A stretch of 64,000 nucleotides of DNA from Ophiobolus disseminans (taxonomy: Eukaryota > Ascomycota > Dothideomycetes > Pleosporales > Phaeosphaeriaceae): positions 159,766 to 223,765 of the forward strand of contig MU006218.1 of the NCBI GenBank assembly GCA_010093685.1. Reading direction: 5' to 3'. Position numbers and translations under genes: made by a program. Below are positions 10,070 through 21,168 of this stretch, piece by piece. The notes below the pieces were generated by a model, which was not told the origin of the DNA, did no database searches, and saw nothing but the letters and a program-made list of their open reading frames with translations. Each line of letters begins with the position of its first letter. Position 1 is the stretch's first letter.

Positions 10070-11498
10070 ATGAAGGCTTCAATCGTTGCTGCGTCCGTCG
10101 CACTCGTCGGATCCGTTGCGGCGTTCGACCACAAGGGTCATGCTGGACTCCATCTTCGTCGTGGAGACTACAAGAAGGATGACGTTTGCACAGTTTATAC
10201 CACCGTCTACGTGACTGGCCGTATGTGATTTCTTTCATTGTTGTTTACCATTCAAGAGACTGCATGCGACGGTGTGGACTTGATAGTAGCTCAGGAAACT
10301 GGTGCACCACCACAATCATACTAATACAAAAGCAGTACCGTCCATCATCCCCAACTCCACCTATGTTGCACCCAAGACGTCGACTCCTGCGCCCAAGCCA
10401 GTGTCAGTCTACACTCCGGTACCAGTCTACACTCCAGCGCCGGTCCCATCGAAGCAAGTTGAGAGCCCCAAGCCTGCTCCTCCAGCGCCAGCTTCAAGCA
10501 AACCTGCAGAGGTCTACTCTCCGGTACCACCCAAGCAGGAATCTTCAAAGGCGTCCCCAGTCTACACCCCGGCTCCAGTTCCATCCAAGCCCGTTGAGAG
10601 CCCCAAGCCAGCGCCCGTGAGCTCCAAGGCGGCCGACAAGCCCAAGCCATCCGGCAGCTACAGCTCCGGTGGACGCATCTCCATCAACGGCAACAAGTGG
10701 GCCATCACTTACACTCCCTATGCCAAGGACGGTCAGTGCAAGACCCAAGCTGAGATCCAGTCCGACATCAAGAAGATCTCCGAGATGGGCTTCACCACGA
10801 TCCGCTCCTACAGCACCGACTGCGGCGTCTTCAGCTACGTTGTTCCCGAATGCCAGAAGTACAACCTCAAGGTCATCTACGGCATCTTCCTCGAGGGCGG
10901 CGGCAAGGGCACCTTCTCCGACTACGCCAACCAGCAGCTCAAGGAGATCAAAGACAAGGCACCCAAGGACAGCGTCGCCATGGTCATTGTCGGAAACGAG
11001 TGCATGTTCAACGGCAACTGCGTCGCGACCGAACTAGCATCCTATATCGACTACGTGCGCAAGGAACTTCAAGGCGCCGGCTTTCCCCACGACATTGCCA
11101 TCACCACCACCGAGCCCGTCAACATCTGGGAAGAAAAGGGCGCCGCGCTGTGCGACCACATCGACGTCTTCGCCGTGCAGGTGCACCCGTACTTTACAGC
11201 TTCAGTCACAGCCGACAAGGCCGGTAGCTTCGCCGCGCAGCAGCTCGAGCAGGCCGCCAAGGTGTGCCCCGGCGCCGCTGCAAAGGGCAAGTACATCACT
11301 GAGATTGGGTGGCCTGCGCAGGGCCAGACCAACGGCCTGGCTGTGGCTAGCGAGGAGGCGCAGAAGATTGCTATCAAGAAGATCCAGGAGACTGTTGGGT
11401 CTGAGGCGTGTCTTTTCTCGTTCCAGAATGATGGCTGGAAGGCACCAGGTGAGCTTGGCGTTGAGCAGTACTTTGGCTGCGCGTCGGCTTTGAACTAA
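10070..11498 (+). CDS. Secreted GH17 beta-1,3-glucanase / glucanosyltransferase
   Basis: Exons 10070-10220 and 10336-11498, intron 115 bases ending CTAATACAAAAGCAG; 437 residues. Residues 1-18 are a signal peptide (MKASIVAASVALVGSVAA), followed by a possible Kex2 site after LRR near residue 31. Then comes a linker of about 90 residues rich in Pro, Ser, Lys and Val with repeats of VYTPAPVPSK, probably O-glycosylated. The GH17 domain follows: VGNE near residue 271 supplies the acid/base Glu, TEIGWP near 372 the nucleophile Glu. GH17 enzymes of this kind (Scw/Mp65/BtgC type) remodel beta-1,3-glucan in the wall. The acceptor at 10335 was chosen because it keeps phase; the earlier AG at 10294 does not. 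No C-terminal GPI signal is seen, so the protein is probably soluble or wall-associated. Confidence 0.9.
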
Positions 11499-12009
11499 GT
11501 CGATGTTTCTGATAAAGTGGCCTTGGGGAGGAAGAGGTGGATTGAATGACTTGTTCTTGTTGTACGATCTTGTTTGCATGTAGCGTACTCCCGCGCCCCG
11601 TTTGTTGTCAATATGTCGCTACGTTATGTGTCTATGCTTAGTTTTTAGGTCGATAGCCGTGTGCAGTCAAGTTGCTTCTAGTGTATAATCTGTTACTCTA
11701 ATTTATGTTATCATCGCGACATGGTCATGGATGTTTTGATAGCTTTGTGCGGAAATTTGCGCAAGTTGCGCAATTTCGCTTTCGGCACGGCGAGATTCGG
11801 TAATTCTCTTTGTCGTGTGTCGTCATCGTAGATTCTCAGGAAATTTGTTAACAGTGGAGAGTTTAGAGAGGAGCATATGGAATGACAGCGTCTGATCCCC
11901 TTCAGATTGAACTAAACCTTGGAAGTACTAGTCTCCATTGACACAAGCGCTCACCGGGAGATCAACCTCCACCTGCATCAACTACACCAACACTCCCATC
12001 CCCCAAAAA
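11499..12009. other. Intergenic
   Basis: Holds the GH17 3' UTR and the promoter of the DUF1294 gene. No further gene is seen. Confidence 0.5.
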
Positions 12010-12405
12010 ATGCCACCCCATCGCGCCAAACCCCGCCCCCGCCCCCTCTCCTCCCTCACCTTCGCCGGCATCCTCTCCCTCATCCTCCCAACCTGCACTC
12101 TAATCCGCCTCTACATCCTCACCCGCTCCCCATTACCCATCGCCTGGACCTGCCTAGCAAGCATCACCACGTTCTTTTTCTACGGCTACGACAAGATGCA
12201 AGCCCGGAACCTAGAGTGGCGGGTTCGAGAAGCGACGCTGCATGCGTTGGCGATGGTGGGAGGCTGGCCTGGTGCACTGGTGGGGATGCATTATTTTCAG
12301 CATAAGACGCGGAAGAGGGGATTTCAGGTTGTGTTTTGGGGGGTTGTGTTGGCGTGGGAGGGGGTGGCGTGGGGGGTTTGGACGGGTGGGCTTGGGGTAG
12401 TTTGA
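12010..12405 (+). CDS. DUF1294 small membrane protein
   Basis: Single exon, 131 residues. The open frame begins 24 codons earlier but the first ATG is at 12010. The N-terminus is short, Pro/Arg-rich and basic. Hydrophobic segments follow at about residues 15-35, 38-58 and 104-125. Between them lie YGYDKMQAR and, further on, GGWPGAL and HKTRK, the conserved pattern of DUF1294, a family of small integral membrane proteins shared by bacteria and fungi whose function is not established. The length matches the family. It converges on the small gene at 12639-12997, with 233 bases between the stop codons. Confidence 0.8.
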   Translation: MPPHRAKPRPRPLSSLTFAGILSLILPTCTLIRLYILTRSPLPIAWTCLASITTFFFYGYDKMQARNLEWRVREATLHALAMVGGWPGALVGMHYFQHKTRKRGFQVVFWGVVLAWEGVAWGVWTGGLGVV

Positions 12406-12638
12406 AGGTTGAGAATGGTTTTAGGACTATGAGGGACTATTCAAGATGAACCCGCTACCCAGGAGGCCTAATCCTACGCCAGCCCATCACTCCGCCTTCT
12501 TGGTCTCCTCGACCTGCTCGACAACCTCGTCCCCCCACTTTCTTTCGAACGTCGACACGCGCTTGACCGCGCTCTTGGAGTATCCCGCCGCGGCATCCTA
12601 GACCTGCGTCGCTGCTCGAACTACAACACGAAAGAGCA

Positions 12639-12997
12639 TTAGCGGCCAGTAAACGGAGCAGTCAATCTGTCCGTGGTTTCACCAGCTTGCTCTCCGAGAG
12701 GGTTCTTTGTGACGCCGCCAACGGCATTGCCGAGGGACTTCTTGAGGTTCTTGACGTCTTCCTGGTCGGAGGAGGGGATCTTGTTGATTTGGTCTGTGGG
12801 TTGTTAGGATGGAAGTATTAGGTGTGTTTTGGAGAGGTACCTTTGGCCATGTAGGACATCTTGTTCTCGCCCATGGTCTTGAGAGCTTTCCTTTCAAGCT
12901 GGCGCTTCGTCTCGGGGTCGATGCCGAAGAAGTAGAAGTAGGCGCCGACGAGCGCAAGGATGCCGGCGAAGACAGTGAAGATTTGGGTGGCCGTCAT
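12639..12997 (-). CDS. Small single-pass membrane protein, unknown function
   Basis: Exons 12841-12997 and 12639-12793 with a 47-base GT-AG intron give 103 residues. The N-terminus is a hydrophobic segment of about 22 residues (QIFTVFAGILALVGAYFYFF) that could anchor it in a membrane, followed by a basic, charged region (PETKRQLERKALK) and a Gly/Lys segment. I do not recognise the family. The 3' end is uncertain: downstream, at about 12489-12600, the same strand has an open, charged frame ending in EETKKAE, and a good branch/acceptor (GCTAATGCTCTTTCGTGTTGTAG) lies just before it. Splicing into it would hit a TAG at once, so the model here simply reads to the first stop. Confidence 0.55.
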
Positions 12998-14127
12998 GGT
13001 GATCGACGGATGGTGGTGAGCGCTAGGCTGTGGATGGTAAGAAAAGTGTAGAGGTGATAATGGTCTGAGGTGCAGTAGTTTCTGGCAGCGCAAGACTTGT
13101 GCCTGGAGGATGAGCGCAAAATGGGGAAGTGATATGCGTGAACGAGTCAACGTGTCGATCAGGTTTTGTACATGTTTGGGGAGTTGCGACGAAGCATGAC
13201 GTAGCTGGCAAACCTCGCAGCCTTGTCCCTGCACGCATCCCATCGTGCTTGGCGGCGTCCCGTTGAATTCATGTGAAGGACGCAGGGTCCTGTCTTTCCT
13301 ATTAGGGATGCGCATCAAGTGTGGAAGATAGGCGGACCGACACGCGATTTCAGCTGCGGCTTGTGGCGCTACCACGCGTGCGTTCAGCTGCGAGCTGACA
13401 TGCGCAACTAAGACTACAAGTGTGCCTGGTTCGAACACTGGATCCCAAGGCAATGGTCATACATCCTGATTTGCGTGCAGCATCTTGTATTTTCTGTCTA
13501 TGATCTCTACCTTGTATCATAATGGACATCGCGGAAGCATGGCTCTTTGTGCTACATCCGGATAGAGGTTGCAGGACATGAATTGGAACGCCATAACCAT
13601 CCAGTGCAGGGCTGACACTCGGCACCTCTAGCCGCTCGTAGTTAATAGACAGCCCAAGTTTTGCATCGGGCCCGACAAACATGGCCATACAAGGCAGACA
13701 CTGCATCGCAACTAACGTTTGAGGCCAATCATGGGACACAGCCTCAGGAGCGACGAACGAGGCGTACACGCTCCAGCCAGCTGTGCCCGCCCCCACAATG
13801 CACGAACTGCAACTTCTCCAAGACCCTAGAGCAGTTTATCATTGCCGGCTCCTCCAAGCTCCTATTCGACCTTTGCAACTTTTATTTCCTCCGATTTTAC
13901 CTTCTTCCTACAGCGAACAATTGCTTCCTCCTGCTGAAAAGTTACCCCTCACCGGACCCCACCATCAGCTGTACTTCGTACGCGCCTGATAGGCATCTGC
14001 GTCTGACACTCAGCCTCACGACCACATAAGCAGCAGAAGCGCTGCAGCGATTTGCCCACTATGAGTTGTACTCCTTCTCATTGTCGTCTTCTCAATTTGC
14101 AAGACTAACGCGTCGACAGTGACAAAT
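12998..14127. other. Intergenic, upstream of CaM kinase
   Basis: About 1.1 kb. It includes the promoter of the small minus-strand gene and, near 14059-14119, a likely 5' intron of the kinase gene: ATGA, a GT at 14063, a CTAAC branch at 14105-14109 and an acceptor at 14119. If used, this adds four residues to the kinase. Other open frames here (for example minus 13350-13796) have no recognisable content. Confidence 0.4.
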
Positions 14128-15579
14128 ATGCTCAACAAGCTGCACGGCCAGCCCGATAGCTATGATCGCAAGTTCGTGCCTGCCATACCCCGCGCAAACA
14201 AACATTGCATGCTAAGACCACACCTGTAGATCGCGATACCGCTTCGGAAAGACACTGGGAGCTGGCACATACGGTATCGTCCGAGAGGCTGACTGCCCTG
14301 AAGGCAAGGTCGCGGTCAAGATCATCTTGAAGAAGAATGTCCGCGGAAACGAGCAGATGGTCTACGACGAACTCGAGATGTTGCAGCGCATGCAACATCC
14401 GCACATTGTCAAGTTCCACGACTGGTTCGAGTCGCGGGTAAGCTCGTCATGAACAATTGTTGTTGGATTTTGGTGCTGACAGATCGCAGGACAAGTACTA
14501 CATCGTCACCCAACTGGCGACTGGTGGAGAGCTGTTCGACCGCATTTGCGAGAAGGGAAAGTTTACTGAGAAGGATGCCGCCGAGACGATCCGACAGGTT
14601 CTCGAGGCAGTCGACTATCTCCACCAGAACAACGTCGTCCACAGAGGTAAGGCTGGTCCTATTCTATAGTCGCCAAGCTTACACAGACGCAGATCTGAAG
14701 CCCGAGAACCTCCTCTACCTCACCCGCGACGCCCACTCCTCTCTCGTGCTTGCTGACTTTGGTATCGCCAAGATGCTCGACTCCAAGAGCGAAGTTTTGA
14801 CTACAATGGCTGGCTCGTTCGGATACGCTGCACCTGAGGTCATGCTGAAGAAGGGACACGGAAAGCCCGTCGACATCTGGTCAATGGGTGTCATTACCTA
14901 CACACTTCTTTGCGGTTACTCTCCATTCCGGTCGGAGAACCTCGCCGATCTGATCGAGGAGTGCAAGAACGGCCGCGTCGTGTTCCACGAGCGCTACTGG
15001 AAGGAGGTCAGCAAGGAAGCCAAGGAGTTTATCACACTTCTCCTCCAGCCTGACCCCAACAAGCGACCTAGCAGCGAGGTATGAAATGCAGCCTTCTGTG
15101 CACAATATGGCAGCTAACGATCGCAGGCTGCTCTCAAGCACGTATGGCTCAGCGGCAAGACGGCTAGTGACCACAACTTGCTGCCTGAGATTCGTGCGTA
15201 CGTCGCCAAGGCCCGCCTCAAGCGCGGCATCGAGCTCGTCAAGCTCGCAAACCGCATCGAAGCGCTCAAGATGCAGGAAGACGAGGAAGAAGACGCGCCC
15301 GGGCAAGCGGACATGCCCGCCAACGCCCGCCAAGCTGCAGGAGAAGCCATAGCAGCGCACACTACCGACAGCAAGGGCCTGGCAACGAAGGAGAGTCCAA
15401 TTGCTGAATCCAACACTGGAAAGGGCCCCGGACGACTGAGCAGAATCGCCAAGGGTGCCATCTTCCGAGAAGTTGTGCTGGCCAAGGTGCGCGAGATGAA
15501 GGAGGCAGAGGCGCGTGCGGAATTTGAGAAGCAGGCATCTGAAAAGAAGGCTTCTGAGGGCGCAGCAAAGAAGGCCTAG
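14128..15579 (+). CDS. cmk1: Calcium/calmodulin-dependent protein kinase type I
   Basis: Five exons, 14128-14171, 14230-14437, 14490-14646, 14693-15078 and 15127-15579; 415 residues. All kinase subdomains are visible: Gly loop GAGTYG, lysine in VAVKIILKK, HRDLKPEN catalytic loop (its Asp is split by an intron), DFG in ADFGIAK, then the activation-loop threonine region TMAGSFGYAAPEV, and DIWSMGV. The tail after the kinase domain has a basic amphipathic stretch (KARLKRGIELVKLANRIEAL) that fits the autoinhibitory/calmodulin-binding segment, then a low-complexity charged tail. CaMK-I enzymes phosphorylate Ser/Thr targets after calcium signals. The start could be four residues earlier through a mini-exon at 14059, giving MMTNMLNK. 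Confidence 0.9.
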
Positions 15580-16149
15580 AAGGCGAAGCCTAGGGCTTGA
15601 TCACGGATTGGCGACTTCATCTTGCTCGACTTGTTCAGCAAACGTACTTTGGTTTGCTGCGATACTTAGTGGTGGTTCTACTAGGGCGCGTTTGGATCCT
15701 GGAAGGCAGCAGCCAGGGGTTTTACCTAGAATCTACCTATGACACGTCTTCTTCAGCTTGTAGCCTGGTCCTAGTGATGCTGTACGAAGTGTCTGGAGGT
15801 TTAATGATGGTCGAAAACACAGGGACGTGACCACGTCAACATATGTATGGCTAGTAGATTCTAAATAACGTAGTGCGCAATTGAAATAACCACGACCATG
15901 TCTCCAATCCGACCACAAACTCAAATGGTGGCATAGCAATCGGAAGTGATTGTGTCACTTGATGTGGTGGTTCGCACGGGCCAACCACGGACTAGCGCCG
16001 AACCGGAGCGTCCCCAGGGTTGAAGATGCAACGCGTCGAACATGGGCAATTCACGAACAGCCACGACCCGCCACGCCACCCGACCTGCATAGACTCGTCG
16101 TGCACTGGGACTGACTTGGACAGACTACGCGACAAGGAAACCGGGCGAA
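15580..16149. other. Intergenic
   Basis: 570 bases holding the kinase 3' UTR and the Rsc4 promoter. Nothing else is seen. Confidence 0.5.
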
Positions 16150-18786
16150 ATGGAAAGCGCGGCCAAGCGCAAAGCCGGCAGCGCGGCTATGGGGGATCAC
16201 GAGGGTCGCCCTGCGAAGCGCCAGAAAGTGCCGGTACGTGCAGCCCCCAATTGTGTTGAGCGCTGCCAGCATCGTCGGTGCGGGTGGAGGGAGAGGCGCG
16301 AGGGTGTGGGAGCGACGCGGGACATTTGCTCGAGATGTACCGCGACGGACGGGGTCGACGTAGCCCATTCACACCTCCGCTGGGCCCCTCCTTGTCGCCC
16401 GCAACACCACGCCCGACACCCACGATGCAGGCCGGAGTGGGATTAGCAATACCTTTGGAGATGAAGGAATCGCTTGCTGACTATGGACCGTGTATGTGCA
16501 GGCCGAATCGAGAGCGAATAGTGAGACGGTGGAGTCGACGACGGCGAAGGGCTTGCAGTTCCTGGAGAGCTTGAAGCAGGCAAAGGACAAGACGTACGTG
16601 CCCCGCCGAGGAATCCCCCGATGTTTTAGACACACCACTGACAGCTTGCAGCGGGCGCCCGATTGCGGTCCACTTCCTCACACTCCCAAGCAAGGTAGGC
16701 TTCCACTGCCTCCCGCCTTCGGCCCTGCTAACCACGGCTACAGAGCGACATTCCCGATTACTTCGAGCATGTCAAGCTGCCCATCGCCCTCGACACCATC
16801 GAAGAGAAGCTCGAGCGCGGCGAATACTCCAACCTCGCCCACGTGGAGAGCGACTGCAAGCGGCTGGTCAACAATGCGAAGGCATACAACGACAAGCGCT
16901 CCATCATCTACGAGGATGCCGAGCGCCTGCGGAAGACGGCGTCCAACTGGATGGTGAAGCACAACCCGGCATACAGGGACGGCAACTACATCGCGGTAGC
17001 AACACCCATCCCTGGTGAGGAGAACTCGCTCCCAGGCAAGCCGATTCCCCGCATCACCTCGACTCCAAGAGCGCCGCACTCGCCTGCTGTCACCGAGTCA
17101 GTCGAACGCCCGCGCCGGGCCGCTGCACAACCCGCTACACCTGCGCCATCGAAGCTCAGGCAGTCAGCATCTGCCGCCCCAGAGGTCGCCGACAGCCCCG
17201 ACTTCGACGGCAAGACATTCCAGCAAGCGCAGGAGCAGATTGTCAAGGAGATCATCGACTATGTCGAGCCCGAGTACGTAACCCTCTGTGGTGTGGGATG
17301 CCTTGACTAACATGACCACAGGAGCGGCCTCGCCATATTTACGCCCTTCCTCAACCTCCCGTCTCGACAACTGAAGGACTACTACTCCGTCATCAAGGAT
17401 CCAGTGTCTCTGACGTCTGTGAAGAAGAAGGTCTCGGGCGTGATCGGTCGTGAAGCGCCTACGGGTAACACTTTGCTCAAGAGCTGGGATGCCTTCGAAG
17501 CTCTCACAAGCATGATCTGGAAGAATGCGCGCGACTACAACGAAGACGGTAGCGAGCTCTACAACGTGTCGCTGGAGCTTGAGGTACGTTATTGTACCCT
17601 GCTGTGTTAATATATGCTAATAGAATCAGGAATTCTTCCACAAGCGCCTTGAAGAAGCAAAGGCCAAGGTCGAAGAACCACCGCAGCCAAAGCTCAAGCT
17701 TAATATGTCGGCCGCGGCACCAGCTCCGAAGCAGCAGTTGAAGCTCAAGCTCAGGCAGAGCCCCGGATCAGACCCCAACACGCCAGCTGCACGCAGCTCC
17801 GCAACACCAGGTGTCATTGTCGACAACGATGCACTTCTACGACAACAAAAACACGTACTGGCTAGCATGACCAACTCACGGTCGTCTCGTCCTTCGTCGC
17901 AAGGCAAAGCAGGGACGCCTGTGGCAACTTCGAATCCGTTCAGTGGACCCAGAGGAGCTTCTGCCGCGATTGCGCCTCTACCCGCAGCTCATTCGAGGAG
18001 CGCAGGGTCTCCTGCTGTCAACGGCGTCAAGCAGGACATGCAGTCTCCGGCATTAAGTGCGATCAGGCCGGCGAGCACAACCTCAGATAGTCAGAACAGG
18101 CTCAGTGTTCCCGCACAAACTCCTCATCCGGTCATGGCGCCACCACGCCCAGCAAGCGGCAGCCCGTATCCAAATGGACCCATCGGACAGCAAACGGCTT
18201 CTATGAATGGCCACTACCAGCAGCCAGTCTACGTCCCTCCCTCAGCACTTCGCCAGGACACCTTCCGCAAGGTGCCGCTGAAGAGTAAGTCGCCATCCAT
18301 CTTGATGCTTTGATCCTGTAAACTAATATGCACACAGGCGTCCACGAAGCCCTCATCCCCAAAGTCTCCCTCAACACACACCCAGCCCTCAACCTCTCCA
18401 AACCCTGGGCCGTCGACATCTACGCCAACAAACTCAAAACCGAACACAGCGCAACCATCGTCGTTCCCTCCACAAACTCGTACCTCCAAATCACACCAAA
18501 GGTCCCCATCGCCCTTACCAACCGCCTCTACCGCCTCTTCGTCTCCGTCAACGGGAATAAAACGTTCGAAGTCAATCGCGTGCCTGTTACAGCCGGGATT
18601 AATGGCGCTAGTCCCGGTCCCGGCTTTGAGGCGGGCAAGAAGAAGGGTGAACCCGTTTTTGAGGCGAAGTTGGTGGGAGGGGTTAATAGGGTTGATGTGG
18701 AGATTGTGGCGGAGAAGGGGAGTGGGAAGGAGGGGGTGGAGGTGGAGAAGTGTACGGTTTTTTTGAATCTTGTTAGGCAGGGATGA
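16150..18786 (+). CDS. rsc4: RSC chromatin-remodelling subunit, tandem bromodomain (Rsc4-like)
   Basis: Seven exons: 16150-16233, 16502-16593, 16652-16694, 16744-17273, 17322-17583, 17630-18284 and 18338-18786; 704 residues. The first bromodomain begins about residue 45; IPDYFEHVKLPIALDTI and NAKAYND are its ZA loop and acetyl-lysine Asn region. The second, after residue 250, has DYYSVIKDPVSL and NARDYNED. A Ser/Pro/Ala-rich linker follows, then a C-terminal domain from about residue 555 (VHEALIPKVSL to NLVRQG), as in fungal Rsc4. Rsc4 binds acetylated histone H3 tails and helps direct the RSC nucleosome remodeller to promoters. The first intron is long for this gene (268 bases). All junctions were fixed by phase and bromodomain continuity. 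Confidence 0.88.
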
Positions 18787-19594
18787 GTGTGGGGGTGGGC
18801 AGGGCGTTATGAGGTGGGATGGGATTGGGATGGTATATCTCGATGGAGGAGAGGGTTATGGCGTCGACTTCGTCTCTTGTGGGATGCATTAGCGATGGGA
18901 TAGGATAAGGAAGCTTCTTTTCGCGGAATTTGTATACCATGACGTTGATGGACTTCGAGTATGTTTTGAGTGCTGCGTATGTTGTGGATGGGGTTATGTA
19001 CTCGCCTTTGTAGGATTTTACAAGAGCTGAAAGAAGCATTGCTTGTTACACTGCAGATGTGTATTAGTGGTCAAATAAGAGGGTGAAGTAGGCTGTTGGA
19101 GGTCATTAGGGAGTTGCGTGGGACTTGGATTTGGGGGTGCAGGGGCTTGTGTATCTTCTACCCGGTTTATTAGGATACATTTGTGTGGGGATAGAGTGTG
19201 GAATTACTACAAGGTGAGCTTAAATATAACTACTACCATGACACAGTGACGAAGATGTCCAGTGTGCGTGAAACATGCGCGGTCTTGGATGGTGGAGTGA
19301 ATTACTAGAATAGGCAATTTGAATGCAGAGGTAAAATAGGGAGAAATCTATACTATAATAGACAGGCTGATGTGACACCGGCATGGCGCCTACAATACAA
19401 GAAGCCTTGTAAGAATCACGAGCGGCGTGCTTCCTCTTCCGCTCTTGCATATTGGATGCTTCCCAATGATGCCCATGTTAATTCTCAACAGCCCATATCC
19501 CCACAAGAGGTGAGCGCTACTGCAGGGCTTGTGTGTCCCCTATCCAGGACTGCTGGTGGTAGCCAGTAATTTCTAAACTGTGCGAAGTAGTACA

Positions 19595-20047
19595 TCAGTG
19601 TCTCTCTTGGTGGCTGCTAGATACATATCCTAGATCGACCGTTTCCTTGTCAAAGTACTGGTCACAGATAGATTTCGCGGACTGAGTGCGAGAGTTTCTA
19701 GGCGGCTTTCTAGCTAGTATCAACAATCTGAAGTTTGCGGATAGCGTAGACAATGTAGCTGCCGAGGTATTATCTATGGTTGTACCAAGCCTAGGTAGTG
19801 ATGTGCTCTCAGAGTAATACACTTGCAAGTCATGTAGAACCCCTCGAATTCCTAGAGGACTGCATATAGGGCCAGGATGTGTAGCACAGTCATGGGAAGT
19901 TCCAAGCCTTACAGTATGATCTAGCGATTCACGCCATTCATGCGAGGTCTGCTCGTATTGTGTCCGCAGGGCTTCAATGGCGGCACCTGCCCAAGAACTA
20001 CCAAGATGGCACTGCTTGTTGTCTCGAGTCTTGTTGAAGCCAAGCAT
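19595..20047 (-). CDS. Hypothetical ORF, 150 codons
   Basis: An uninterrupted frame from an ATG at 20047 to a stop at 19595. The product is mixed in composition with no signal peptide, membrane segment or motif that I recognise. It has no clear splice partners and lies in a gene-poor stretch next to a minisatellite. It could be a small lineage-specific gene, part of a decayed one, or chance. Confidence 0.2.
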   Translation of the reverse strand: MLGFNKTRDNKQCHLGSSWAGAAIEALRTQYEQTSHEWRESLDHTVRLGTSHDCATHPGPICSPLGIRGVLHDLQVYYSESTSLPRLGTTIDNTSAATLSTLSANFRLLILARKPPRNSRTQSAKSICDQYFDKETVDLGYVSSSHQERH

Positions 20048-20236
20048 GGCTTAGTGGTGAGCAGACTTGGCAACATGCAAGCCAAATACTGGAAGAGATG
20101 GGCGGACCTCGTAGTATGGACGACAAAGCGAAGCCGGTGCTTGTGAGAGAAGAAATCCCGCGAGTAAGCAAGGATCTTTTGAACTATGGTCACAAGCAGA
20201 AAGGTGCATTGAAAACCCACGGATAAAATATGGTGG

Positions 20237-20358
20237 GAGGGCAGGCACGGGGTTGTATGATTGCTGGGCAGAGTTAAATGTGGAAAGATAGATAGTCGAG
20301 GGCAGGCACGGGGTTGTACGATTGCTGGGCAGAGTTAAATGTAGAAAGATAGATAGTC
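20237..20358. repeat. 61-bp tandem repeat, two copies
   Basis: The unit beginning gagggcaggcacggggttgt occurs twice in a row with a period of 61 bases and only two differences seen (tatga/tacga and tgtgg/tgtag). The near identity points to a recent duplication or unequal crossing-over. A third copy was not seen on either side. Confidence 0.85.
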
Positions 20359-21168
20359 GAGGCCTCGGCACGGCGCTCTTTCGTTGGCGTTGTCCAGATC
20401 CTCAAACTTTTACTCGAGATCGTGTGGGCACTGACACTGGATCGTGTCAGAGTGGGCCTTACCATTGCAAGCATTGTCAGTTCTTGGCTTCGTCTTGCCC
20501 GGCGACCTGGTCAAGAACTCGTCTTCGAGTTGAACTAGGTCAACATATCTCAGGCGTATCATTTCAGGATGTGAGCAAAGACGCCTGTAAGACTCTGCTC
20601 GCCGAAGATGCGAAGCGGGAGAATGCGAAAGGGAGACGTGAAATCATGCAAGAACTCATGCGACAATATATGTACGTCCAGTGGTTGCAAGGACAGTTCC
20701 GATGAGTATTGACAGCAATGGAAGCCTTGCCACAAATTCGGCGGAAAGTGAGCTGAGTTTTGATGGCTTGAGATCTGATAGCTTACTGGTTGGCGTCGGG
20801 ATGCAGGGTTGAAGTTATACTCGGATCGGATCAGACAGCAGTGACCGCAGTGTGAAGCCGAGATGGTCCTATGGTGTTCTTTTTGGCATCATCAACTATA
20901 GGAAAACACCGCAATAGTAAAATCTCTTCCGCAATAGCTACCTCCTTATTGATGAGCAGCCCTGCACTGTATTGGATTCATACCAGGGATAGAACAGGAG
21001 CTGAAAGACTCTCATGGTATATCATGAAGAAGGACATCGTCGTCGAGATGGCGAGGCCGACAAGTCATGTCTATGGAGCCTAGCCTGTATGTATCCAAAG
21101 CACTGTAGTAGCTCAAATATGGCAAGATGTGTCTAGCAATAAAACCTGAAAGATTTATGCGATCGTAT

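Larger units (their letters stand above)
18787..21168. other. Gene-poor stretch between Rsc4 and HET gene
   Basis: About 2.4 kb with no recognised gene. It contains an unassigned minus-strand ORF at 19595-20047, a 61-base tandem repeat at 20237-20358 and an unassigned plus-strand frame at 20322-20705. Density and content differ from the compact region to the right. Confidence 0.45.

Noticed and set aside
13350..13796. A 148-codon minus-strand ORF
   Set aside because: No motif, no splice partner, atypical composition; treated as chance.
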